Counted from the stretch's first letter, positions 52,200 to 61,475 are shown. The stretch is 64,000 nucleotides of DNA from JAWLEV01 sp041685915 (GCA_041685915.1 JAWLEV010000002.1:1-64000), one strand, 5' to 3'. The notes: generated by a model not told the origin, from the letters alone. Program-made: numbers and translations.

Positions 52200-54413
52200 A
52201 TGACCAGGCGCAAGCATAAGTCCGGAATCCGGCTTACGGGCACCCAGATGCGCTGGGTTACGGGCTTGTGCCTTTTGGCCCTTTCCACCCTCAGCTTTTT
52301 GGGGTTCTTTGCCCAGGATAGAGGCGTCCTGATCAGCCTTTGGTTGGGCGGGCTTTATGCTGTCTTTGGTCGTGGAGCCTATGTTATCCCTTTTGTCCTG
52401 GCCTTCTCCGGTTTGTGGATTCTGCTGGCGGGGATGGACAAATCACCCCCCTTTCCGTGGTCTCGTGCTGTGGGAACCATCCTCTGTTTTGCCTGTGGGC
52501 TTGGGCTAATCCATCTGTTCCTTCGGGAGCCGAAGCAGGCCATCGCCGGGCGGCAAGGGGGTGGCTATGTGGGATATGGCATAAGCAGAGGTCTGACCCT
52601 GGCCCTGGGAAAGCTTGGTGCGGCCATCGTGCTCATCACCGCCATCGGCGCGGGACTCATCGCGGCCCTGGAGATATCCCTGGACGAGCTCATTCGGGAT
52701 TCCGGGGAGTTGATTCGGAAAACATCTGGGTGGTTGGCACGTCGTCGCGCGTCGAGGACCCAGATCCGGGCGTCACAACGGGAACGAGAGACGCAGAAGA
52801 CGCCCGAGCCCCCCGCTGAGCGGCGGGAGAAGAGGTCTTTTTCCCCGCCCCAAAGAGGGCCCTCGCCCCCACCGCCCCCTGCCGAACCGGCCGTCGTCCC
52901 CGTGGAGGACCGGGTATTCCATCGCTGGAAACTTGGCGACATGGAAAAGATATTCGTCGAGCACGACGAGGAGCATATAGATGTCGCGGACATTCGCAAA
53001 AAGACGCGGATCATAGAAGAGACGCTACAAAGCTTTGGTGTGCCCGTGTCGGTGGTGGAGGTGAACCCCGGCCCTGTGGTCACTCAGTTCGGCCTGGCGC
53101 CCGGGTATATCGAGCGTCGGGGGCGCGACGGCGAGATGCGACGGGTAAAGGTCAAGGTAAACCATATCTCCCGCCTGGCAGATGACCTCGCTCTGGCCCT
53201 GGCAGCCTCTCCCGTGCGCGTGGAGGCCCCGGTGCCGGGCAAGGCCGTTGTGGGCCTGGAGGTACCCAACCGGGAGCCGGCCCTCGTCGATCTGCTGAGC
53301 GTCATGGGCTCGGATGCCTTTTGTGCTGCCGCCTCCTCGCATCTGGCCATCGGGCTGGGGCGGGACGTGTCGGGCAACCCCGTGGTGGCCGACATTGGTA
53401 CCCTGCCCCACCTCCTCATCGCCGGGGCGACGGGGTCGGGCAAGAGCGTGTGCATCAACGCCATGATCGCCTGCCTGCTGAGCCGTAACACGCCTGCCGA
53501 TCTGAGACTGTTACTGATCGACCCCAAACGCGTCGAACTTTCGGTATATGATGGCGTCCCCCATCTCCTATCCCCCGTGATCACCGATGTGGACGAGGTG
53601 GTGAGCGTGCTGGAATGGATCACTCAGGAGATGGATCGACGCTACAAGACGTTTGCGCGTCTGGGAGCGCGCAACATCGAGGCATACAACACTCTGGCGG
53701 GGGAGCGGGGCATGCACCGTCTGCCCTTTATCGTGACCTTTATCGACGAGATGGCCGATCTCATGTTGGCCGCCGCGGATCAGGTGGAGCGCGAGATCTG
53801 CCGCATCGCCCAGATGGCCCGCGCCACGGGCATCCACCTGGTCATCGCCACCCAGCGTCCCTCGGTGGATGTGGTGACGGGCACGATAAAGGCCAACTTT
53901 CCCGCGCGCATAAGCTTTGCCGTCTCCTCTCTCACCGATTCGCGCGTGGTTCTGGACAAGCCGGGGGCTGAGACGCTCCTCGGCAAGGGAGATGGCCTGT
54001 ACATGGCCCCCGACACCTCCGAACTCGTGCGCATGCAGGGATGCTACGTCTCCGACGAGGAGGTCTCGCGATTGGTGCGTTTTTGGAAGGATCAGGCTGC
54101 CAGAAGGACGGAGCGGCAGGCTGCTTCCCGGCCTTCTTCCCAGGATCTGGAGCAAGAAGCCCTCTGGCCGTCCCTGGAAGAACGTGAGGAAAGAGAGCCC
54201 GAGGATCCCCTGCTGGAACGGGCCATGGCCTTTGTCGCCACGAAAGAGCGCGCCTCCCTGACCATGCTGCAAAAGGAATTTCAGATCGGTTACAGCCGCG
54301 CGGGGCGCATCATGGACGCTATGGAGGAGCGGGGTATCGTGGGGCCGCCCACGGGTACGAGCAAGGCGCGTCAGGTACTTTTGCAATCAAGGAGCCAATC
54401 ATCCCATGACTGA
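52200..54413 (+). CDS. ftsK: FtsK/SpoIIIE DNA translocase
   Basis: 737 residues from ATG 52200. N-terminal membrane helices (about 18-170) precede a Pro-rich acidic linker (RPSP... about 205-240). The motor has GATGSGKSVCIN (Walker A, about 409), LLLIDPKRVELSVY and TFIDEMADLM (Walker B). A C-terminal gamma winged-helix (MLQKEFQIGYSRAGRIMDAMEE) guides movement to KOPS/SRS sites. It moves chromosome dimers through the division septum. A short frame with GGAGG/CCTCC hairpin (52153-52167) precedes it. Confidence 0.94.
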   Translation: MTRRKHKSGIRLTGTQMRWVTGLCLLALSTLSFLGFFAQDRGVLISLWLGGLYAVFGRGAYVIPFVLAFSGLWILLAGMDKSPPFPWSRAVGTILCFACGLGLIHLFLREPKQAIAGRQGGGYVGYGISRGLTLALGKLGAAIVLITAIGAGLIAALEISLDELIRDSGELIRKTSGWLARRRASRTQIRASQRERETQKTPEPPAERREKRSFSPPQRGPSPPPPPAEPAVVPVEDRVFHRWKLGDMEKIFVEHDEEHIDVADIRKKTRIIEETLQSFGVPVSVVEVNPGPVVTQFGLAPGYIERRGRDGEMRRVKVKVNHISRLADDLALALAASPVRVEAPVPGKAVVGLEVPNREPALVDLLSVMGSDAFCAAASSHLAIGLGRDVSGNPVVADIGTLPHLLIAGATGSGKSVCINAMIACLLSRNTPADLRLLLIDPKRVELSVYDGVPHLLSPVITDVDEVVSVLEWITQEMDRRYKTFARLGARNIEAYNTLAGERGMHRLPFIVTFIDEMADLMLAAADQVEREICRIAQMARATGIHLVIATQRPSVDVVTGTIKANFPARISFAVSSLTDSRVVLDKPGAETLLGKGDGLYMAPDTSELVRMQGCYVSDEEVSRLVRFWKDQAARRTERQAASRPSSQDLEQEALWPSLEEREEREPEDPLLERAMAFVATKERASLTMLQKEFQIGYSRAGRIMDAMEERGIVGPPTGTSKARQVLLQSRSQSSHD

Positions 54414-55854
54414 TTCTACGCATCCCGCCGGCACAGGCGCAAACCGCATGGCAACCATCACCGGCGGACGGAGCGTGTTGGACGATAGACATATCCCAAA
54501 GCTCATATCCATCGTTGGTGAGGAACGGGTGTCGCGCCGAGAGTCCGATCTGACGGCCCATTCCGTCGATGAATCCTGGGCCGATCCCGCCCTGGCCGAC
54601 GTGGTCGTCTGGCCCCTCTCGACGGAGGAGATCTCCCGTATCCTGCGCTATGCCAACGAGGAGGACATCCCCGTCGTTCCCTGGAGCGGCGGTTCGAGCC
54701 TGGAGGGCAATCCCATACCCGTTCAGGGAGGCATCCTCCTCGCCCTCTATCGCATGAACGAGATCGTGGAGGTTCGGGATGCCGATCTTCAGGTTGTGGT
54801 GCAACCGGGGGTCGTCTACGATGATCTCAATGCGGAACTGCGTCGTCTGGGGATGTTCTTTCCCCCTGCGCCGGGCAGTTCGGACGTGGCCACCATCGGG
54901 GGTATGGTGGCCAACAACTCCAGCGGGATGCGCTCCGTCAAGTACGGCGTCACGCGGCGCTACGTACTCAAGCTCAAGGTGGTTCTCCCCGATGGCAGGG
55001 TCATCGTCGCCGGCAACAACGCCAAAAAGAGCACCAGCGGTTATGATCTTGTTGGATTGTTCACCGGCTCCGAGGGCACGCTGGGTGTGGTGGCCGAGAT
55101 CACCCTGCGGGTGACGGGGCTGCCAGAGAGCGTTGCGGCGGCCGTCATCCCCTTTGATACCCTACCTGAGGCGACCTCTGCCGTCTACGAGTGCGCTCGT
55201 TATGGGCTGGAGGCCTCGGCCATAGAGTTGTTGGACGCCCCCGTCATCCGCGTCACCAACACCCAACAGGGGCTCTCCCTGTTGGAAAAGCCCACCGTCT
55301 TTGTGGAATTCCACGGCACCGACGTCTATGTACAGGATCAGGTGGAGTATTTAAAAGAGATCGCCCACGATAACGGCTGTCTCGACTTTCAACTGGCGAC
55401 GGATTACGAGGCGCGGGAGGAGCTCTGGCGCGCGCGGGAGGCGGCCCACGATTCCATGAAGGTGAGTCATCCGGGATGCACCATGATCGCCGGGGATGCC
55501 TGCGTGCCCATCTCCAAATTTGGCGAGGTCGTCCGGTTCGCCCACGATCTTGCCGAGGAGACGGACGTCACCATCTATGTCTTTGGTCATGCCGGAGACG
55601 GCAACCTGCACACCGAGGCCATAGGCTATCGGGACGACGAGGAACAATTCGCCAGGGCGGTGGAGGCCACCGACGCCATCGTCAACCGCGCCCTCGAGGT
55701 GGGGGGCACGGTGGCCGGCGAACACGGCATCGGATTCATGAAGAGGCATTTCATGGACCAGGAACATGGCGAGAGCCTAAAAGTGATGCGCAGCATCAAG
55801 GATCTCTTTGACCCCAAGGGGATCATGAACCCCGGCAAGGTCTTTCCGGCCTAG
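54406..55854 (+). CDS. FAD-binding oxidase, GlcD/D-lactate dehydrogenase type
   Basis: 482 residues overlapping the ftsK stop by 8 nt. FAD_binding_4 domain: VPWSGGSSLEGNP, PPAPGSSDVATIGGMVANNSSGMRSVKYG, and GYDLVGLFTGSEGTLGV. The C-terminal oxidase domain has HAGDGNLH and VAGEHGIGFMK. It likely oxidises D-lactate, glycolate or another 2-hydroxy acid. No GlcE/GlcF subunits are nearby. Its place between ftsK and rsmG seems unrelated to DNA metabolism. Confidence 0.88.
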   Translation: MTDSTHPAGTGANRMATITGGRSVLDDRHIPKLISIVGEERVSRRESDLTAHSVDESWADPALADVVVWPLSTEEISRILRYANEEDIPVVPWSGGSSLEGNPIPVQGGILLALYRMNEIVEVRDADLQVVVQPGVVYDDLNAELRRLGMFFPPAPGSSDVATIGGMVANNSSGMRSVKYGVTRRYVLKLKVVLPDGRVIVAGNNAKKSTSGYDLVGLFTGSEGTLGVVAEITLRVTGLPESVAAAVIPFDTLPEATSAVYECARYGLEASAIELLDAPVIRVTNTQQGLSLLEKPTVFVEFHGTDVYVQDQVEYLKEIAHDNGCLDFQLATDYEAREELWRAREAAHDSMKVSHPGCTMIAGDACVPISKFGEVVRFAHDLAEETDVTIYVFGHAGDGNLHTEAIGYRDDEEQFARAVEATDAIVNRALEVGGTVAGEHGIGFMKRHFMDQEHGESLKVMRSIKDLFDPKGIMNPGKVFPA

Positions 55855-55865
55855 GGGATGATGTC

Positions 55866-56627
55866 ATGACCATGGAGTTGCTGCGCGAGGGAGCCGACGA
55901 TCTGGGGCTCACCCTCAGTCCGAAGCATATCGAGATGTTTGAGCGCTATTATCACGAGTTGAAAAAGTGGAATGACCGTTTCAACCTCACGGCCATCACA
56001 GGATACCAGGAGGTGCAGGTCAAGCACTTTTTGGATTCCCTGAGCTGCTTTTTGGCCTTTCCTGGCGGGACCGTGGGGCCCCTTCCCAACCGCATCCCCC
56101 TGCAACTCGACAGGAGACATATCCGGTGTATGGACGTGGGCAGCGGGGGCGGCTTTCCCGGCCTTGCCCTCAAGGTCCTCGCCCCTGACATACGGATGAC
56201 CCTCGTGGATTCCACGCGCAAAAAGGTGGGCTTTATCAGGCATATGATCGAGGTACTGGAACTGGAGGACGCGGAGGCCATCCACGCCCGCGCCGAGGAA
56301 CTCGGACAGGCGCCTCAGCACCGGGAACAGTACGACATTGTGCTGGCCCGCGCCGTGGCCCACCTGCCCATTCTGTGCGAATACTGTCTCCCCCTCTGCC
56401 GCGTGGGTGGGCGCATGATAGCCCTCAAGGGCCAAGAGGCCCATGAGGAGGCCGAGGCCAGCCAAGAGGCCCTCGATGTCCTGGGGGGGACCCTGGTGGA
56501 GATAAAATCCGTCACCCTGCCCATTCTGGGATCGGGACATCACCTGATAGCCATCGACAAGACGGCGCCGACACCGAAAAAGTATCCCCGTCGCCCCGGC
56601 ATGCCCGAAAAGAGGCCTCTCTCTTGA
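55866..56627 (+). CDS. rsmG: 16S rRNA (guanine527-N7)-methyltransferase
   Basis: 253 residues. FERYYHELKKWNDRFNLTAI and VKHFLDSLSC form the family start; MDVGSGGGFPGLALKVLAP (SAM site) and VDSTRKKVGFIRHM follow, then ARAEELGQ and ARAVAHLPILCEYCLPL. Methylates G527 of 16S rRNA. rsmG is often close to parAB and the origin; here parS-like sites occur about 6-7 kb downstream but no parAB is in view. Convergent with recF, leaving 9 bp between. Confidence 0.93.
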   Translation: MTMELLREGADDLGLTLSPKHIEMFERYYHELKKWNDRFNLTAITGYQEVQVKHFLDSLSCFLAFPGGTVGPLPNRIPLQLDRRHIRCMDVGSGGGFPGLALKVLAPDIRMTLVDSTRKKVGFIRHMIEVLELEDAEAIHARAEELGQAPQHREQYDIVLARAVAHLPILCEYCLPLCRVGGRMIALKGQEAHEEAEASQEALDVLGGTLVEIKSVTLPILGSGHHLIAIDKTAPTPKKYPRRPGMPEKRPLS

Positions 56628-56636
56628 GGAAATCCC

Positions 56637-57848
56637 TCACTCCAGGGGGCGAATCGAGCCCTCCACCACCTGCCACGTGACGGCGCGTTCGAGAAAGGCC
56701 TCTGAAAAATAGCCCACGTCGGTGGTGGTGACAAAGACCTGCTGCGCGCGGGAGATGGTATCCAGCAGGAGACAGGAGCGCACCTGATCCAGTTCGGACA
56801 ACACATCATCCAGGAGCAGGACGGGCATCTCGCCGATCTCTCCGTGTATGAGGGCCACCTCGGCGAGTTTCAGGGCCAGGGCCACGGTGCGCTGCTGCCC
56901 CCGGGAGCAATAGGTCGTCGCATCGACGCCGTTCACCCAGAAGCGCAGATCGTCGCGGTGGGGGCCGAGGATGGTGACGCCGCGCTCGATCTCTTCATCG
57001 CGAATTCGATGCAGGGTGCGCAAAAAGATCTCCTCCAGACGCGATAGGGCGTCCTCGTCCAGCAGCGCCAGATCATCCTCCTTGTACCAATCCTCCTGTT
57101 CGCTGAGGGTAGATTTTTCCGCCAGCGTGCTCTCGTAGGTGAGGGTCAGTTCCTCGGCCTCCCCGGTCAGCGCCATCTGCCTCTGCCTGGCGTCGGCGTC
57201 CAGTTCCCTCGTGGCCCAGAAACGGCGGGCAAGCACGGGGGCGGCGAGGCCGGCGAGCTGCTCATCCCAATAGTCGAGTTGCCCCGCGCCCGTGAGGTTC
57301 TCCCGTACCTGGCGCAACAGGGCATTGCGCTGCCTTATGACGCGGTTGTAGCGCGAAAGGGCCTGGCAGTAATGGGCGTCTATCTGACAGAGGAGGATAT
57401 CCATGTAGCGCCGTCGTTCGGAGGGGGAGCCGGATACGATGGTGATGTCCTCGGGGAAAAAGAGCACGGTGCTGAGCCTGCCCACCACATCAAAGGCGCG
57501 CTTCTCCACGCCGTCCAGTTCGATCCGGCGGTGGTAGGAGAAATCCCGCGATCCCTCCACTGGCTCCTTGACGATGGTCATCCCCAGGGTGTGATCCTCT
57601 TCCTCCCGTACAAAGACGGCCTCAATGTCCGTGTGAGGGATGACCTCCTCATGGGCGCCAAAGCGCATAAGCTCGCTGTAGGTGGAGGCGCGAGGGGATT
57701 TTGTTGTGGACAGGTAGTAGATGGTCTCCAGAAAATTCGTCTTTCCCTGAGCATTCTGGCCCTGGAGGACGTTGATACGCGGGGGAAACTCCAGGTCCAG
57801 ATCCGCGTAATTGCGGAAATTCTCAAGGGAAAGACGCCTGACGTACAT
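56637..57848 (-). CDS. recF: DNA replication and repair protein RecF
   Basis: 403 residues. SMC-like N-terminus: RRLSLENFRNYADLDLEF and GQNAQGKTNFLETIYYLS (Walker A, about 30-37). The C-terminal half has the ABC signature region YCSRGQQRTVALALKLAE and LLLDDVLSELD (Walker B and D-loop). Loads RecA at gapped DNA with RecOR. It follows dnaN after 5 bp, the typical dnaN-recF pair, but no dnaA is adjacent. Confidence 0.95.
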   Translation of the reverse strand: MYVRRLSLENFRNYADLDLEFPPRINVLQGQNAQGKTNFLETIYYLSTTKSPRASTYSELMRFGAHEEVIPHTDIEAVFVREEEDHTLGMTIVKEPVEGSRDFSYHRRIELDGVEKRAFDVVGRLSTVLFFPEDITIVSGSPSERRRYMDILLCQIDAHYCQALSRYNRVIRQRNALLRQVRENLTGAGQLDYWDEQLAGLAAPVLARRFWATRELDADARQRQMALTGEAEELTLTYESTLAEKSTLSEQEDWYKEDDLALLDEDALSRLEEIFLRTLHRIRDEEIERGVTILGPHRDDLRFWVNGVDATTYCSRGQQRTVALALKLAEVALIHGEIGEMPVLLLDDVLSELDQVRSCLLLDTISRAQQVFVTTTDVGYFSEAFLERAVTWQVVEGSIRPLE

Positions 57849-57853
57849 GGAAG

Positions 57854-58987
57854 TTATTGAGAGATATGCATGGGCATGATGATATGAACAAAGTCCTCGC
57901 CGCCCACCGGCTTTAGGACGCCCGGGCTCGATGAATCCGAGGTCTCCAGCGAGACCTGGGCCGTGTCCATGATGCTCAGAGCATCGATGCAGTAGCGGGC
58001 GTTAAAGGCGACCTCGATGGGCTCGCCCTCCACGTTCACGTCCAGTTCGCTGACATTGTCCCCGTGCTCTGCCGAGGTCGCCGAGATGATCAGGCGCCCC
58101 GCGTCCGCCGATTCGTTGGGCACCACCTGAAAGCGCACGATATTGGCTGCGTCCCGGGCAAAGATAAAGGCCATGCGCACGGCTTTTAGAAAATCGGCCG
58201 TACCCAGGATGACGCGGGTATTGTGATCGCTGGGGATGATCTGCTGATAGTCCGGGAAGGTGCCCTCCACGAGTTGGGACACCAGGTGGACATTCTCCAG
58301 CTTGAAAAAGACCTGATTCCTGTCCGCGGAGACGATCATCTCGATGGGCTCCTCCTGCTCCGCGCTGACGCGGCGGAGTTCCTGCAGGGCCCTGGCCGGC
58401 ACGATGAGCGACATCTCCCCCTCCACCTCGTTCTCCAGCACGGTGGAACTTACGGAGAGGCGATAGCCATCGGCGGCGGCAAAGGTGAGGTCCTGCCCCG
58501 CGATATCCATCAATACGCCGGTGAGGACGGGTCGACTCTCATCGGTGGCGGCGGCAAAGGCCACCTGCTCTACCATACGGCGCAGGAGATCGGGGGCGAT
58601 GGAGACGGCATCGTCCTCCTCCGGTACCTCCACGCGGGGGAATTCCTGGGCGTCGATCCCCTTGATATTGGCCTCAAAGCGACCGCTTTTCAGGTTCAGT
58701 GTCTGGGTGCGGGAGACCAACTCCAGTTCCATGGGCCCCGGCGGCAACGAGTTGACGAAATCGGAAAGCAGGCGCGCGGGCACCGTGACGGCGCCTTCTT
58801 GCTCAACCTGTGCCCCGATCCAACAGTTGATGCCCAGTTCCAGGTCCGTCGCCGAGAGCTTGAGGCGGGACGCGTCCGTAGACATGAGGATGTTGGACAG
58901 GACGGGGAGCGTGCTGCGGGTGGCCACAGCACGGCTCACCACCGACAGTCCATCAGCTAGGTTCTCTTGCAAGCAGGAGAGTTTCAT
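57854..58987 (-). CDS. dnaN: DNA polymerase III beta sliding clamp
   Basis: 377 residues with the three repeated clamp domains. MKLSCLQENLADGLSVVSRAVATRSTLPVLSNI starts domain 1, FAAATDESRPVLTGVL domain 2, and GTADFLKAVRMAFIFARD domain 3. The C-terminus is HIIMPMHISQ (the typical clamp end is MPMR). Strong RBS AGGAGGT and a good promoter at 59049-59021. First gene of a dnaN-recF operon. Confidence 0.96.
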   Translation of the reverse strand: MKLSCLQENLADGLSVVSRAVATRSTLPVLSNILMSTDASRLKLSATDLELGINCWIGAQVEQEGAVTVPARLLSDFVNSLPPGPMELELVSRTQTLNLKSGRFEANIKGIDAQEFPRVEVPEEDDAVSIAPDLLRRMVEQVAFAAATDESRPVLTGVLMDIAGQDLTFAAADGYRLSVSSTVLENEVEGEMSLIVPARALQELRRVSAEQEEPIEMIVSADRNQVFFKLENVHLVSQLVEGTFPDYQQIIPSDHNTRVILGTADFLKAVRMAFIFARDAANIVRFQVVPNESADAGRLIISATSAEHGDNVSELDVNVEGEPIEVAFNARYCIDALSIMDTAQVSLETSDSSSPGVLKPVGGEDFVHIIMPMHISQ

Positions 58988-59020
58988 CAGTTGACCTCCT
59001 CAGACAATAAGCACAAAGAA

Positions 59021-59049
59021 AGTATAGACACAGTCATACGGTGCGTCAA
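59021..59049 (-). promoter_or_regulatory. dnaN-recF promoter
   Basis: Minus-strand TTGACG (59049-59044), 17 bp, TATACT (59026-59021). Transcription would begin about 27 nt before the dnaN ATG, just leaving room for the AGGAGGT site. Confidence 0.75.
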
Positions 59050-59104
59050 CTGAAAGCGACGTCCGTACGCATATGTTCTTCCATTGCAGAAACGCTGTCG
59101 AGCG

Positions 59105-59785
59105 CTAGAATCCACGTTGCTGTCCCTCCCAAGGTGGATCGACGCCCTCCTGGAGTTCCTCGACGCTTGGGCCACCCAGATCTCGCAGTCGCCACGTACC
59201 ATATAGATAGCTGAGAACCAGCAACACGATGGTCGCTGGCCATCCCATGACGAGACTGAATATACCGAGAACTGCGGTCCCCGCCTGGCGAAAGAGGAAC
59301 CACTGGAGTGCCAAACGCAAGGCAAAGAAAATCGCCCAGGCCAGCGTCACCTCGCTGTAGGACGGCCGCACTTTGGGGTGCCAGTACCATTCCAGAGGCC
59401 AGCCTCGCGCTAGGTGGCTGGTAAAGGCCACCAAGGGGCGTCCTGCGATCACGCTTATGATACAGATCAGGGTGGTGAGGCCTCCGCTGATCAGGCTGGG
59501 GAAAAAATATCCCGCTGCCCCCTCGCTGAGCCGCACGGACAGGATGGCGAGCCCCGTTGCGCCAAGACCACCGAGGGCGTACCCCAGTTTTTGCTTGCGG
59601 ATCAGAGAGAGCCCACCCAGCACACCGGCGACTGCCAACGAGGCCCAGCTAGCGACCGCGAATCCCGTCAGGGCATTCAGAAGCAAGAACGCCACCGGTG
59701 GCAAGGCCGCCTCAATCATGTTGCTGCGCCCGGCGACGACGGTGCGAAACTCTTCTGAGACCTCTTGGAATTTTTTATGTGCCAA
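59105..59785 (-). CDS. DUF3159-like membrane protein
   Basis: 226 residues with about six hydrophobic helices starting near residue 25. Several small motifs typical of DUF3159 appear, such as GRSNMIEAALPPVAFLLLNA and IIAGRPLVAF-like SVIAGRPLVAFT. The C-terminus is acidic (SVEELQEGVDPPWEG). Function unknown. It lies upstream of dnaN in the same direction but 56 bp before the dnaN promoter region. Confidence 0.72.
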   Translation of the reverse strand: MAHKKFQEVSEEFRTVVAGRSNMIEAALPPVAFLLLNALTGFAVASWASLAVAGVLGGLSLIRKQKLGYALGGLGATGLAILSVRLSEGAAGYFFPSLISGGLTTLICIISVIAGRPLVAFTSHLARGWPLEWYWHPKVRPSYSEVTLAWAIFFALRLALQWFLFRQAGTAVLGIFSLVMGWPATIVLLVLSYLYGTWRLRDLGGPSVEELQEGVDPPWEGQQRGF

Positions 59786-59849
59786 GATCGCTCCCCCACA
59801 CTATGCACAATCGCCCCACGTCGACGGGCACACAGCCCCACAAGAGGCA

Positions 59850-59875
59850 GGGCTGGTTTCGGCATCCACCAGCCC
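59850..59875 (-). terminator. Hairpin after the LPDTG protein gene
   Basis: GGGCTGGT (59850-59857) and ACCAGCCC (59868-59875) make an 8-bp perfect stem with a 10-nt loop. A short pyrimidine run (TGCCTCTTG) follows on the minus strand. Placed between the LPDTG gene and the DUF3159-like gene. Confidence 0.5.
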
Positions 59876-59918
59876 CTTTGCGCCTCTGTAGTCTCTGGAT
59901 GGAGCGAGACATCACATT

Positions 59919-60713
59919 CTACCGCAGGCGCAAAAGGAGCCGGGTGCCCGCCACGCCCATGATCACCAGGGCCAGCATCAATCCCACCAGGGGCAGGGCG
60001 GTGCCGCCGCCCGTATCCGGAAGCCTGGTCTCCTCCTCGATCTCTTTTTCCGGCGTCGCCTCCTCGGAGATGGCCTCCTTGCGGCTTGGGCCTACCAGGC
60101 TGACGGCGTCGATATTGACGTTCGCCTCCTCGTCCACGGTGGGAAACTTTTTCCAGAGGCGGATAAAGACGGTCATCCTGTGGCCGGTGGCCGTCACCCC
60201 CTGAGCGTGGGACTGCATGGGGCCGGGATTCCTTAGTTCGTACTCGGGCCAATCCAGCTGCGTCCATTCCGTCACCACGTTGGGATCGGTACCCCCCTCG
60301 GGGTCGAATCCTACCTGGAGGCGATAGTTCCACCGCGATTCGGTCTCTGTGCCCTCGGTGCTGCGCACCAGACCATAAAGGCTGAACATATACCGGGCAT
60401 CGGGGACCACGTCCACCACCTGGTACAGGCCCATATAGCGATCGGGCTCGCTGCCCCCCACACCCCTGGTGTGCAGGGTCATCAGTTGTGAATACTCGCC
60501 GTCAAAGACCACGGGCTCTCGCGGATCGGGCTGATAGCTGTAGGTGGCGGGACCGCCGTTGTTGAACGTCCCCCAGTGCTCGCCCACGCCGTCGACGAAT
60601 CCCTTCTCAAAACTGCCGTTCTTGATGACGTTGACGGACTCGGCCGAGACGCCGCCCGCTGCCATGAGGGTGAGGGCGCACAGGGCGCACAAAACAGCGA
60701 TTCTCTTTGGCAT
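59919..60713 (-). CDS. Secreted protein with C-terminal LPXTG-like anchor
   Basis: 264 residues from ATG 60713 (GGAGAG upstream; the open frame to 61043 runs into a repeat). A signal peptide (MPKRIAVLCALCALTLMAAGGVSA) is followed by a beta-rich domain with VIKNGSFEKGF, like a carbohydrate-binding CBM/discoidin-type fold. An acidic stalk (EEATPEKEIEEETR) then leads to LPDTGGG, a hydrophobic helix and the basic tail RLLLRLR. This is a sortase substrate layout. No sortase gene is in view. Confidence 0.78.
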   Translation of the reverse strand: MPKRIAVLCALCALTLMAAGGVSAESVNVIKNGSFEKGFVDGVGEHWGTFNNGGPATYSYQPDPREPVVFDGEYSQLMTLHTRGVGGSEPDRYMGLYQVVDVVPDARYMFSLYGLVRSTEGTETESRWNYRLQVGFDPEGGTDPNVVTEWTQLDWPEYELRNPGPMQSHAQGVTATGHRMTVFIRLWKKFPTVDEEANVNIDAVSLVGPSRKEAISEEATPEKEIEEETRLPDTGGGTALPLVGLMLALVIMGVAGTRLLLRLR

Positions 60714-60900
60714 CTGCAGCTCTCCTATCCGGGACGATCCAAACGATCTCTGCCCATCTCTGTTCGAGAGTACAGGACCATTATACCCCCTGCGCTCCCT
60801 CTGTTCAAGCGACAGTGAGGGCAGGGGTGCACCAAGTCTGTTAGAAGGACCAGAAACGTCAGCAGGAAGAAACTGACGGGGCTGAAGTGGCGTGAGCGCA

Positions 60901-61098
60901 GCTTTGGACGCTGCCCAAACGCGTCGACCTGCGTCGACGCTCGGCGCGAAGTGCCTTAGCGCTGGGCTTCGGACCGAGCATTTTCGGACGTTCGTTCCCC
61001 GGCTTTCGCCGTCTGAAGCCAGCTCGTGAGGCCTTACGGCCAATCGTCCGCCTGCGCGGACGAGAGATGGCTAATGATCTACAATATTTGTGTACACC
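60901..61098 (-). repeat. Palindrome-rich interspersed repeat, copy B
   Basis: Inverted copy of 49421-49665. It keeps the 8-bp hairpin GCGTCGAC/GTCGACGC (60921-60940), the block AGGCCTTACGGCC, and the far end with ACAATATTTGTGTACACC matching CAAATGTTGTAG of copy A. It lacks the 50-bp hairpin module of copy A. It begins about 190 bp upstream of the LPDTG gene. The rest of the 746-bp gene-free stretch 60714-61459 holds only the LexA-type site at 61284-61295 and a doubtful small frame. Confidence 0.75.
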
Positions 61099-61283
61099 TT
61101 GCGAGCAGCATCAAATCGAAACAGATTTATCTATGGGCGAGACGGTCGGCCAGATATGGGGCCATAGGCAGAAAACGGGTTCGTTTCGTAAAAACGGATC
61201 CGTCTCACAACAGGCGGTGTGGGGCAATGTTGGGATAGAAGATGTGAACACACACAGCACGCATACACCCCCAGTCGGTACTA

Positions 61284-61295
61284 GAACATATGTTC
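61284..61295. promoter_or_regulatory. LexA-type SOS box
   Basis: GAACATATGTTC exactly fits the Gram-positive LexA box (GAAC-N4-GTTC) and is embedded in a 16-bp palindrome TAGAACATATGTTCTA (61282-61297). No gene with an SOS role starts immediately downstream; the nearest frame with a ribosome site is the 43-codon one at 61344. Confidence 0.55.
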
Positions 61296-61343
61296 TAATG
61301 TACTTCGATATCTGCAGACTTCAAAAAGGGAGGAACGTCTTGC

Positions 61344-61475
61344 ATGATCGTGTCCCGTCGTGAACGGGTGGGGCTGGCATTCCATTCACGGTCTCAGGGA
61401 GGCGGACGGTCGCGTCGGACCAACGACATTTGCGCGCACCTCAGTTCACGGTACGGGCGCTATTTAAAGATATAG
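61344..61475 (+). CDS. Doubtful 43-residue ORF below the SOS box
   Basis: ATG 61344 has GGGAGG about 11 nt upstream and lies about 50 nt after the LexA-type site. The product (MIVSRRERVGLAFHSRS...) is basic, resembles nothing I know, and its end overlaps the 3' end of the convergent methyltransferase gene by 16 bp. Possibly an SOS-controlled small protein, possibly chance. Confidence 0.2.
   Translation: MIVSRRERVGLAFHSRSQGGGRSRRTNDICAHLSSRYGRYLKI

Noticed and set aside
61067..61363. 98-codon plus-strand frame
   Set aside because: Starts inside repeat B, crosses the LexA-type palindrome, and shows no protein-like pattern.
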